DNA of 64,000 bases from Rhynchospora pubera (Eukaryota > Streptophyta > Magnoliopsida > Poales > Cyperaceae), in assembly GCA_028095005.1 (NCBI GenBank), contig CM051460.1, forward strand, positions 187,286,742 through 187,350,741. Direction: 5' to 3'. The notes beneath the pieces were generated by a model. It searched no databases, was not told where the DNA came from, and saw nothing but the letters and a program-made list of their open reading frames with translations. How positions within the stretch are numbered: position 1 is the stretch's first letter; each line of letters begins with the position of its first letter. A program made the translations under genes and the position numbers. Shown in pieces: positions 24,464 to 35,745 of this stretch.

Positions 24464-24484
24464 TCGTGCCACGTGGCACGTGCT
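24464..24484. promoter_or_regulatory. Paired G-boxes in a perfect palindrome
   Basis: The 14-bp perfect palindrome GTGCCACGTGGCAC holds one CACGTG (24470-24475), and a second CACGTG follows at 24477-24482. They lie about 95 bp after the kinase stop codon, probably in its 3' untranslated region. CACGTG is the core bound by plant bZIP and bHLH factors; function at this location is unproven. Confidence 0.5.
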
Positions 24485-26230
24485 AGGTTTAGACTTGTAG
24501 TTAGGAAGGAGGAAGGATAAAATACCGGAATTTGTACAGAGGTAAGAGGGAATAATTACATCAATTAGAGAGGTTTGATCCTCTTAAACAAAGTTATTAT
24601 GCAATGTTACTTTATTTTCAGAGAGTCTTTTCTACTAATCATAGTTTTAGGTTTGATTACCAAAAACACTTTATTATTTATTTGTTGGGACATAGAGATG
24701 ATCATGAGCTGGACCATGATGTTGGTTGAGGAATTAGAAAGTGACTAGAAGCTTCAATTTCATTCCAAATAAGTTTAATTAATTATAACTACTGGGGATA
24801 ACCCAGGAAAAAAAGAACCAGCATATTGGCAAATTTTGAGGATAAGAAAATATAAAAATAAAAGAAAAGGAAAAGAACATTCCAGGTTATTCTGCCTAAT
24901 TCAGGATTTCTTGTTAGTTTATGCTTAATCAATCATAAAGCGGACGACAAGGACGACATATTTTGGGGCTTTTGTGGTTTTTGATAAGCACATGAGTTGA
25001 TAAGCGATTCAATGCATCTGACAGATAACCCCATGATATTCCCAGATAAATTATACGTTGAGTCAACTATTTAGTGGTCAAACAAAAAATAATAATAATT
25101 ACTTGTATTATATTTTTTTTATATTTTAGCAGTAAAGCTGATATTAGTCATGTAGTTATCATGGTTTTATAAAACGAAAATATATCCATAAAAAAAATAC
25201 ATATAAGTGAAAACGACAAAACTAAATAAAGATATTGTCATTTTATGTGGACACGAGTTTTATGTACTGTGAGCTGTGTAATAGTTTTTGTGGCTAGAGT
25301 CAATTTAGCCCCACTTCAGATTGGACGAGGATTTGATAAAAAAAAAAAAAAAATCTAATGTCAGGTAAATTTCAATTCATCTTTACTTAATGTTCAAAAC
25401 TCTTCTTTCATTTTTCCACTTTGGGTGAAATTGAAAAGTCATAAACTCCTGCCATTAGTACAAGACGTTTACTGATACAATTAGTAGAATTTATTTGTTA
25501 TTAAATAATGAAAAGAAATTTATTCTACACTTTTACTATTAGCAGAACAATTTTCTTGTTCAAAACATTTTGAATTGTTTTTCAGTTTAAATTCATTATT
25601 TCTTTTTCAAGGTCATAAGCAAATAAACATTTGTTTTAAAACATAATTGGGATCCGTGAGTTGTACTTGTAGTTGAGCAATCTTAAACAATCAACTAACA
25701 CGTTTATGGTGAATGATACAAATTGCCTACGGGCATTTTATGTCAAAAAAAAAAAAAAAACTAACACTTGTATGAAACTTGAGAGGCGCGCTGATTTTGC
25801 TTGTACGCTCAAATCGTGTTCACAAGTCACAACTTCATGTTAGCGTCTGGACCACAATTGACAGCCTGACCAATACAATGCCCTATCTTTTTTCTTTTTC
25901 TTTTTTTTGGGGCCCTTTTGCCCGTCATCTTGGGCAACCACAGTACGTTTGAAAGAGAAATTCCAATGCAATACAAACGAGGAATAGACAATTTAATTAT
26001 CACCGTATATAATATAATTAATATATCCGTATATCCATTGTTTTGTTTTTTTCTGCTTACTCTCGAGAGGTGCGTTTTTTTTTTCGCTTTTTTTGTGCTG
26101 AAATAGAATTGGGATTCGTCTATAACGGCTCTAATTCTCTAAACAAAATGCAACTTGTAGCAGATATTTATTCCGATTTTATAATTTGAAAACGTCCGGA
26201 TGTTTTCAGGAGATTTTGAAATTCTTATAA
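24485..26230. other. Gene-free AT-rich stretch
   Basis: Downstream flank of the kinase gene. I see poly-A runs (25341, 25747) and short chance open frames only. Confidence 0.45.
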
Positions 26231-26384
26231 GGCTCCGTTTGGATAGGTGTGGGAAGAAGGGAATAAGTGGGAAGAAATATTGGAAAGTGTACGTGTAACT
26301 TTGTGAAGAGTTTGGATTGTTTATAATTTTTTTTCTTTCCTTCTTTCTTCTTTCTACTTCTTCTCAACGCATCCAAACGGAAGC
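26231..26384. mobile_element. GTTTGGAT-end MITE, group A copy
   Basis: The left end is GGCTCCGTTTGGATAGGTGT and the right end ATCCAAACGGAAGC. The interior is the group A core in the opposite orientation to the copy at 15957 (GTGAAGAGTTTGGATTGTTT). The 3-bp flanks are TAA and ATA, so the duplication is not exact. Confidence 0.7.
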
Positions 26385-29300
26385 ATATATAGTTATTTCA
26401 AAATCATAATGAGTATTTTCTTATTGACATCCACCACATCAAAAGATTCATATTACAATCTGGTGCTATCATATTAATTAATTTAGCATGACAGGCCGAA
26501 CCATGTAAGCTGCAAATAAAAATAGAGAAAATGACTAGTAACATTTTACGAGTCACATTATTTTTTCTATATATCAGACGTCAGAGAAATTCCTTTTTAA
26601 CAAATGGACCTCGATTGCGTTTGAAACTTAAGATATCTTGAGAAAAAAAAATATCCAAACATTGCAATAATTGAAATAAAATAAATGAAACAGAGCCGTC
26701 AGGTAATTTACATATCACAATTTGCAAAGCAACATGAGAATCTTTCCGTATTATTATTCGATAAAACCTAGAAAATGCGAATCTATTTCCTTGATGTTAA
26801 AAAAAAATTAATACTCTTATATATTTTATTTTAAGATAGTAAAAGAAAATAAGTACTGGAGCATGCAGCCAGGGTCTGAATCAAAATGCAAAAACAATAT
26901 ATTATCCATACGCCAAAGGCTGTGATATCAGAGCCTGGCAGCAAAAATAAATAAATAAATAAAATCCAAACTAGACATCAGGGCTACGGGTTCTATGAAT
27001 TACTACAACTAAAACTTATTTATTTTAAATATTTTTCTTAAATTCAAGAGTATTAAACTATTATTAATAAAAATCACAGTTTTCTTTTCGATACACACCA
27101 AATTATAAGAAACATTATTTAACTTACTAACTTGAGCAGACGTAATTTCTAATCCATTATAATATCATCAGTTTCTTTCAAATTAATTATTTCACAGATT
27201 GGTTTCAACAATTATTTTGACAGTAGGACAACAGCTCACAGTTACAAAAATAAATAATAAACGGGGGGATATGCAGATGCGAACAAAAACAGGAACTCAA
27301 CAAATATGGTCAAAGCATGTGCAAGTGAAAAATAAAAGGGGAACGTTTTTCTCGATTAATATTATACAGCAACTTGCCTTTCTGTAAATAATGGTCACGA
27401 TTCAGGAATCATGATATGCTATTGATAACATGGCGTTTCATTAGCAAAATTTTTGGTTGGTTTTCGTGAGGGAAAAAAAATGATTAATCATCTTACTCAC
27501 TAAGATGATGAGATAATTAATTTATTGGAACAACCCAGCTTAGAATGTAATGGGATTGTGCGCAAGTGGAAATATAATTCTTGGATTACAGCCAAATGTC
27601 AAATGCCGACTAAGTTTGAGTGTGTTTATTGGTTGGAAATTGGGGTGGACCACTTTTGTGGTTATCAACATAGCATTTATTCTTGTACAATTGAATTTAC
27701 GGCTGCCAGTATACCAACCGCAACCCATGAGGAGTTGAATTTAATCTGATTTGGTATCAATTTATAACTATTAAAGTAAGAGATGAGAGATGACAATACT
27801 GGATCTGGAGGCACATGCACTGATAAGGTGAGCATCCCTAAATGAACATGTATGTGATCTGATACCTAGCCTATGTGATTCACATGTTCTCGTCGAAGAT
27901 ATATATTATAAAGTGGAATATTCAAGCGGGATCCCGCGGTATATAATATAGGAGGCATATGTATGGACAACATTTTGACAACTTCAACTTAGAATTGGGT
28001 AGAATCAGGAATTTTTTTTAATAGACTTATTGAAACAAGTAAAAGTAAATACAGTCAGATTTTTCTTTTTTTGTGATGATCAAAAGTAAAAAAAAAAATC
28101 ATCTATGTAACTATTAGTTATCTATGCATAATATTGCATGATGATGACAAAAAAAAATGCATAATATTTCATCTCATTATTTTAGTTTAAGTCCTCCCAT
28201 CATGATTATGAATCGTGAATCACCGATTGAAAAAAAACACGGATATTTGGTGTTTCCTATTGCATCTCATTACTGAGATGTTTAATAAAAGTAAGCATTA
28301 ACTGTGTACAAAATTGGGTTCAACAAATATAATAAATTCTCAACATACAACCAAGCGACGGACTTTCCATACATTTATTATTTGAGGGATACTTTTTTCT
28401 TCAGAGTAATGGTAAGACCCGTCTGGTAGAAATTATACATTATAGAATAATAAAATAAAATGTTTTTTGGTAAGAGTATAAATGATATCTATGGATTCAG
28501 TGCGATTTCCGGGTTGTTTCTGGTTGATAATGATAGTTTGACTCTGGACACCATACAGAAAACTATTTTAACATTTTATTAAATAAATGCAAGTTGGTAC
28601 ATCTACTTACTTTTAATAGAACGGTGTAAGACTTGGTGTTGCGGTTGGTCGAATGGAATTCATGACGACGTGCGCGTGCCTGACTGTAATCGACCGTTGG
28701 ATTAGTAGCTCCGCAGCACGAATCATAAAGCGTTGAGTGCTGGATGGGAACCGACTCAACCGAGCGAGGTGGAGGCAGGCCGCAGAACTCAATCCTCTCT
28801 GTCTCACGCGAGATTTGGTCAAGATTCGTCGAGAGATGCACAGCTATCACGAATCCAATTCCAGTCCTGCACCATCCTCCACAGTAGGATCTGATATGAG
28901 CCGTTATATTATTTCGGACCTATTATCTAGAAACCATATATTATTATAAATTGGACGGTGGAATATAATGCGCTGCACCTGATATCGTTTGCAGCTATCA
29001 CATACACAAAAAAATTAATCAAATTAAAGCATTGTTAGTCGGGCGGTGTGGTTTGTACTTGGTACGGTTCATTAAAACTCGATCTGGGTCTTAGTTCATT
29101 GCTTAATTAATTAATTAACTAACTTAGGTCTGTGCAATGTGTAATGCTTCCTTGACAAAGATCGAACTAACAATAGTACGGCTTTGTCCCATTGGTGTGA
29201 GTTGGTCACGGCCTTGTATCGAAAATAAAAATGAACAGACATTCTAACAAAAAGATTTTTTCTTCTTTCAGATGAAAGCTACCATGCAATTCGTTATCAA

Positions 29301-29770
29301 GAGATATATACCCACTATTTCAGTTTATGACGAGACCTTATCTACTATTTACTATTCCCTCTTCTATATTTTTTGTAACTAAACACATCTTTTATTTTAT
29401 ACAAAATACGCAATGAACGGTCCAAACAGAGGCGGAACTAAGTGGAGTGAAAAATGTGTTTGACATACTCTAACTTTTCAGAACAGTCCCTTATATGTTT
29501 AACAATTCTATGTAAATTATTTTAAAATATAACAAATTTTTTATTTAGCACACTCTAAAAGCTCAAAATAATCAATACTATAAATTTCGACTCCTCTTAT
29601 CTGAGAATCCTGATTTTGCCCCTCCTGATTTTGCCCCTCGATACAAATAAGGTGTTACAATTTCATTGCAACCGTCATGTCTCGACCGCCGTGGATCTGG
29701 TCTAAACTTTTATTAATTTTTTTTTTGAAGATTATACTTTTTTTTGAGATGTGTGTGTGTGTGTTTTTTG
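26385..29770. other. Gene-free stretch with one GC-richer island
   Basis: No gene is supported. A GC-richer island at about 28620-28900 has overlapping open frames on both strands (for example 28563-28850 on the minus strand) but no recognisable protein; it could be an old gene fragment. The rest is AT-rich with chance frames, including 27525-27749. Confidence 0.45.
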
Positions 29771-30037
29771 CTGTATTTGGATGTAACGGAATAAGTCGTG
29801 AATATGGAATAGGAATAAGGAATTTTAGTTTGCGTACTTATCCATATTCTTTATTCTTATATCATGGTTTTGTTAGTATATGAATAAGGGTCCAAATTCT
29901 TTATTCAAACGGAGAGTTTGGATTGTTTATAATAAATTTATTCTCTTATTTTCTTCTTTCTTCTTCCCAAATAGAATCCAAACGGAGCTGTATTGTTTGG
30001 GTTGCACAAGAATAAGAATAAACACGCAAACCGAAAC
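29771..30037. mobile_element. Group B MITE interrupted by a second MITE
   Basis: The left part (29771-29906) matches the group B copy at 35525-35742 in reverse, and the match resumes at about 29990 (TGTTTGGGTTGCACAAGAAT) up to about 30037. Between them, 29907-29989 is a shortened group A-like insert ending TCCAAACGGAGCT. The far right end of the outer element is lost. Confidence 0.65.
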
Positions 30038-30423
30038 CGTCACATAATTGACACAAAGGAGCTTAGAAAAGAAACAATTCAGTGCTGATGCGACACCAAA
30101 AAGGTACTTTTGAAGAAATATTCGTGGCATAATTAATTGTAAGGCTCGAAAAAAATTTAACCATCGAGATCAGATCGAACGGCTCGAATTAGTGAGCGGT
30201 GCCGCGCGGCACCGGATAGGGATCCATAATTAATTACATCCAAGCGAATTGTATTAAGCCGATGTCTTTTTTTTTAATTTCGATATTCACCAATCAGAAT
30301 TAAATTAAATCCTGTAGCCTTGATTTAGTTATATATTTTGGATGACGAGTCACCCCATATCATGCCAGGTAACGACAAAATATTACTGTGCTTGACGTGA
30401 GCTTCCAACCTAATCAATATTAA

Positions 30424-30585
30424 AGTTTTGAAAACGGAAAACCGGTTCAAACCGGATAGAACTGGTTGGACCGGAAATCGAACCACTACCCGTTCGGTTC
30501 AATTGTGTTTTGACTGGTTCAACGGCGGTTACGCCAGCTGGTAGCCTTCTTGGTTCACTCTTAAATCCGGTTTCAAAATAATGCC
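30424..30585. mobile_element. Possible MITE rich in AACCGG words
   Basis: The segment begins TTTTGAAAACGGAAAACCGG and ends TCCGGTTTCAAAA, imperfect inverted ends, with many CCGGTT/AACCGG words between. No target duplication was found, so this is tentative. Confidence 0.35.
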
Positions 30586-30945
30586 AATATGTCACGCAAA
30601 TTAAATCTTGTTGCTAGCTTGCCAACAAAATATGAAATTCAAGCAAATTTTAATTCAAGTGTATAAAAAAGAATAGAGCTATGGACAAAATCTTACTTGA
30701 CAGACTGACAGTAAATTATACATACATAAAGATGGAAGGCGTACGGGTGGATCTAACACGGTTCAAATTACTAGAGTTTGAACATTATTTGAGATATTCT
30801 GTGGTGCTTGGATCTACTATGGCAGGATCAATGTTTGGAATTTTCAGTGACATTTTTTATATAATGTCCAAATAGCAATTTTCGATTTTTCATGACAACT
30901 TTTGTATATGATATAATAAGTTTTCAAAAAATTATTTACACGAAT

Positions 30946-30971
30946 CACGCAATGCGCGAGGTTCATGCTAG
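30946..30971 (+). mobile_element. Candidate Helitron 3' end
   Basis: A 13-nt hairpin (CACGCAATGCGCG, one mismatch, loop AAT) is followed after 9 nt by CTAG and then a T, which is the layout of a Helitron 3' terminus. The matching 5' TC end was not identified, so the length of any element is unknown. Confidence 0.45.
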
Positions 30972-31764
30972 TTCTCAGTAAAATGATAAAAATAGAAAGA
31001 TAAATTTGAGGCCCCATTGTGTTTATTTATCAAAGACAGCATATCTATACTTATGCAATCTAAAATTTTTTTGATGGATTATTAAAAATCATTAATATTT
31101 ACTACTGTAAACTATTCTTTTCAAATCTAAGTATCATGCAACTTAAGTATTACTGGATATGGCAGTCGCAGCTTTGGTGCACTATATTCTTTTAGATGAT
31201 AATAATTCGGCATGAACTATTTTAGTTTCGTCGCGCTATATTTTTTAAATGATAATAATTCAGCATGTACTACCTTAAAATAATGATTGGCACAACTATT
31301 TTAATATATTTAATAAAAAATAAAACTATTTTTAATTATAGAAAATACAAAAAATAGAAAACTATGTTTACCTAACGTAAAAAAAGTCAAAAATAGAGAA
31401 AAAAAATCACGGAATTTAATTAATATCTTAGATTTGATATATTAAATATCTAGTATACATTAATTTTAAAAAATAATTCGACAAACAATGAAACACATGC
31501 CCAATATCATTGTCCTTCGTAGTCATCACGCGGCGATCATGTGAATTACTTACAAAAAACATAAATTATTTTGTAAATTAAATGCATTACTTATTAAAAC
31601 TGACAAGTAAATTTTACATGATCACGAAACAAGATTTTTTAACAAAGCACCGGAAAAACCAGAAATGTGCAATACTTTCGTATGATGGTGATTGGTGAAT
31701 AAACGACGATGATGTGTTTAAATTTTCCTTCCTATACGGGAAATAAATTTACGTTATTACCTAT
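30972..31764. other. Gene-free AT-rich stretch
   Basis: Sequence between the candidate Helitron end and the Mutator-like element. Nothing recognisable. Confidence 0.45.
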
Positions 31765-31774
31765 TATGAATATC

Positions 31775-32764
31775 AAGGAATGATATACTACACTCTGGAG
31801 TATTAAGCTCTCATACACTGAATTTCTATGTCTTTGGATCGCTTTAAAAATCGTGCACTAGATTGAAATGAGCGGATTGGATGGAGGCGCTAATTGCTCT
31901 GTTAGTTTTAAAATTTACCGTCTCTCCTTAACTGACGGTTTCGTTACATAGGGATATTTTAGTCTTTTCATGGAAAAACATGAGTGTTTTGCAAAAGGGG
32001 CGTCCTGACTCCTGGGCAATTGCAATTCCCATTTAATACGTTCCTCTCTCTCTCCAGTCTCCACAGATTCGACCTTCAGAAAGAAACCAAAAACCCTAGC
32101 TTCGCTATCTCCACCGCTGATTCCTCTCTCCTCATGATTTCTAAACGGAAGAAAAGAATTCATTAATAACTTAAGCACCTTAATGATTTTTTTAAAGTAT
32201 GTAATGAAAATTGGCAAATCGCATAAACCATAGGCCCAAGAAAAATGAAAAAAAAATCAAAATTGGCAACAACCTTTAACAATTAAAATCCAAATTTCTC
32301 GTGACAGTGTGAAATCTATGAATGTTCGAATTAGCAATGAAAATACCTTTTAGACTTGGCAATTTAAAGGTAGTCAACAAGGGTTGCTGCCGAGGGAGAG
32401 TTGCCAAGGTACGAGGTGTTGAAGTAGTGAAGGAAATCGAGACCTCCCATGAGATGCTGAGGTTGAGCCGCAGAAGTGAGAGTTGAGACCTTAGTTTTTC
32501 TCTTTCGTAGAGAGAGAGAGAGAGAGGCAGGGAGCGTAGCAGATGGAGACGCGCTTCTTTTTTTTTTTTTTGCAAACGGAAGGAAAAGGGGAGACGGAGA
32601 GGAAAGTAACAGGCTTTTCACGAAAAAAATTAAACAAAAGCGGAGTCCAGCGCTCTCATTCAATCCATTCGATCTCATCTCTGCACGAAATTTAAAGCGA
32701 TCTGACGACATAAAAGGTCGGTGTATGAGGGCTCAATACTCCAGAGTATAGTATATCATTTCTC
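31775..32764. mobile_element. Mutator-like element with gene-like interior (Pack-MULE candidate)
   Basis: A perfect 10-bp direct repeat, TATGAATATC, flanks the element at 31765-31774 and 32765-32774. The ends are inverted repeats of about 46 bp with roughly seven mismatches (core ATGATATACTA and CTCTGGAGTATT on the left). No transposase is seen. The interior is richer in GC than its surroundings and looks like gene leader sequence: CTCTCTC runs and AAACCCTAGC near 32091. A minus-strand open frame at 32364-32711 ends in a low-complexity-free stretch (QPQHLMGGLDFLHYF). That protein is not recognised. Capture of one or two host gene pieces is likely but not proven. Confidence 0.78.
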
Positions 32765-32774
32765 TATGAATATC

Positions 32775-35372
32775 TGTGGTGGTAGAATTTCGAGAGAATG
32801 AGTATTAAACGTAAATGACTCCCCTTTTAACAAATAGTTTTAAGAACTAGGTTAGAATTTCGAGCGAATGAGAATTTCAAGCCTCTACTGCATTTAGGTT
32901 TAAAAAAAATTAGTTGGCTCTGTCTTCAATATTTGTTAAAATTTTTTAACAAATAGTTTAAAAACTAGGTTACAATTTCGAGAGAATGAGAATTTTTAGC
33001 CTCCACTGCATTTATGTTATTAAAAAAAATTAGTTGGCTTTGTCTTCGATATTTGTTCAATAGTAAATACAACATTTTTTGTGTTGAAATGACGCATTGT
33101 AAGAAGATAATTTGAAAAAAAAACTTATCAGAATTTGTATTTCTTTATTTATATAGTGTACTTTGTTTTGTTAATTTATCTGGCCATCGTAATTCATAAT
33201 CTGCGTTTCTTCCGTCAAGAGATAAGCAATGAACTACTGGCGTCTTGTGAGGTACTTTACAGATATAAACAAAGTACAATATACATAATTTATCCAGCAA
33301 TAGATGTTTGGTGAGTGAAACAATAATAATTTAGGCTTCATTCAAGCTTTTTAAAGTGGGAATATTTAATTTGATTTTCCATCTCAGACAACTCAGATTT
33401 GCATGTGCGTTGCCACCTCTCAGAAATGAAATGCTACCGTGTGAATGGCAGCAAAATAACAAACGGATAAAAAGATGTCATCTCAGAATTTTGTTTTTGG
33501 ATAAATAAGCCACCATCCTATTTTATCCTGATTCCTGGAACATCTCACCACACCAGCACACAGGAAAAATTGCAAGGCGTTTGATATTTTGTTCACAGTT
33601 TTATTTATCCAGCAGCGATCCATCTTCCAGAAAGTATTGTTTCTGTTTGACAGCATGTGGAGATCAACTGCCAAGGAGTGGAAAACTTTGGCACTGTACA
33701 AATGCATGTGAATTCTGATCTAATCGTCTCTAGAACGGATTTTATTTTTTTTTCTGGAAAATGATTTATGTGAAATGTGCTTTAAATGAAGTAGGAACAG
33801 TGCAGCCTTGGACAGCCTGGTCATGAGGTCATCCAATCCGACCTATAAAAACGCTGCTTTTAACGTTTTGTGTATAATTGTATATAAATGCTGCTTTTCA
33901 CATTTTGTAAACGCAGTAAAAAAAAGTGGCTTTCTTCGCATCGATTCAACTTTAACTCAGTTTGTTTGATTTAGATTGTTGACCAATTCACTTCTAGTTC
34001 AAATATTATATTGCCCGGGTGGTTCAATTTTGTTTTGAAACAATTTAATATCTAATTATGTTGTCTAAATTATAATATTTAGTTCTTAATGTAACATATA
34101 ATTATATATTTATCTTTTAGTATAAATATTAAGTTTCTTAAACATTTATTATAAAATTAAAATATTAATAAGTAAAAAATTATTCAAGAAAATAATTGAT
34201 ATTCATTATACTGCATTTGAATTATTTAATTGATATGAACTAAATTGGAAAGCCATTATAATTGAGCTAGCGAGGAACTCGAGTTCCAGTCGTGTTCTAG
34301 TTAGGTCAAGTTTCATAACTCAATTGAATTTCGAGTTCAACATGGCTTGATTGAATTTCCAATCAAACTAGAGCGAGGTTTGCAACAGAAAGTTAAGGTA
34401 AAAACATTTATTTGTGCAAATTCTAAGATAATTATCTACAAACAAAGTTGCCAAAATAAACTTACAACATATTGCACTTGCACGCATCTGTTGGTATTTT
34501 TATCCAAAACTAATACTTGTACGCACAGTAATGTTAGCTCTTATATGAGAAAGTCACGCCTATTTATGCAAATATTAGCTTATATGAGAAAAACAAAGTA
34601 TGGTTATGCACGCAGCACGTAGGAGTAGATACATCTACTTTTTCAAGTGGCATATACCCCATTTTATGCCTGATCATCTGACTAGGGAGGTGGTTTAGTT
34701 CATAGCAAGTAGCAACAATGATAGTGCATGATTTTCTATGGTTGCATGGTGTTTTTTATGAATTATTTTTTATACAAAATATTATCATATGCTATATATT
34801 TTCAAGTTTTATGATCAATAGATTGATTAATTGCGGCTCCGCCGCAATCCGATTTGCTATACGTATGAGTATGACATAAAATTTAATACAATTCGAGAAG
34901 GAAAATTCTAACTTTAGAAAAAAAAAATCGACAAGCTGCATTGAACAAAAATGTTAGCACTAATTATCTGCAAGTTAGAAAATTTCTTAATACAATAAAA
35001 AATCATATAACTAAGAAAAAATGAAGGGAAAAATCGTGAGATTAATTGTTATAAATACAACCATAATAAATAAATGCAATGAAAGCAAACATTAAAAAAA
35101 GAGAAAAAAAATCCCAAGTTACACAATTATCTATAAGAAAAATTTGAGAGTACACATTTCCTTTGTGATGGGTCCACCTCAGGAATTTTTTTTACTCGCT
35201 GACCAAAGAAATAAAAAACTAAATTAAAAAAAGAAAAAGTACAGAACTTTTTCTCTCTCTCTCTCACGCTTAGTTTCTTCTCTGGAGGAAAAGATATGGT
35301 CTAAGATTAATTGTAGTAGAAGAACATACATAAACCGCTTCCAAAAGTCTATGTGTATATTAGCGCTCCATT
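32775..35372. other. Gene-free stretch with a duplicated segment and one strong hairpin
   Basis: A segment of about 120 bp is duplicated in tandem at roughly 32822-33058 (words GAATGAGAATTT and AAAAAAATTAGTTGGCT). A perfect 7-bp hairpin, TTGCGGC-TCC-GCCGCAA, lies at about 34832-34848. A stretch at 33600-33710 reads open on the plus strand (SMWRSTAKEWKTLALYKCM) and could be a gene remnant, but I cannot name it. Confidence 0.45.
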
Positions 35373-35375
35373 TAA

Positions 35376-35742
35376 GGCTCCGTTTGGATGGTGCTAGGAA
35401 TAAGGGGAATAGTCCCTTTCTAGGCGTAAATTTATTTCTAGCCATCTAAATTCTTCACAAAGTTACACACTTTCCAATATTATTCCTCTTATAACTCTTA
35501 TTCTTCAGTGATCCAAACAGAGCCGGGTGTGTTTGGATAGGCCAGGAATAAGAAATTTCGATTTGCGTGCTTATTCTTATTCTTGTGCAACACAAACAAC
35601 ACAAGAATAAGGAATTTGGGCCCTTATTCCTATACTAACAAAACCATAGTATAAAAATAAAGAATATGGATAAGCACGCAAACCAAAAATTTTTATTCTT
35701 ATTTCCTATTCACGACTTATTCCGTTGCATCCGAACACACCC
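35376..35742. mobile_element. Two MITEs joined head to tail
   Basis: A group A-type MITE (35376-35524, GGCTCCGTTTGGAT ... ATCCAAACAGAGCC) is joined directly to a group B MITE (35525-35742, GGGTGTGTTTGGAT ... CCGAACACACCC). TAA flanks the pair on the outside (35373-35375 and 35743-35745), with no TAA between the two. Confidence 0.75.
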
Positions 35743-35745
35743 TAA

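Noticed and set aside
29411..29640. Possible hAT element starting CAGAGGCGGAACTAAG and ending GATTTTGCCCCTC
   Set aside because: The ends are not convincing inverted repeats and no 8-bp duplication was found.
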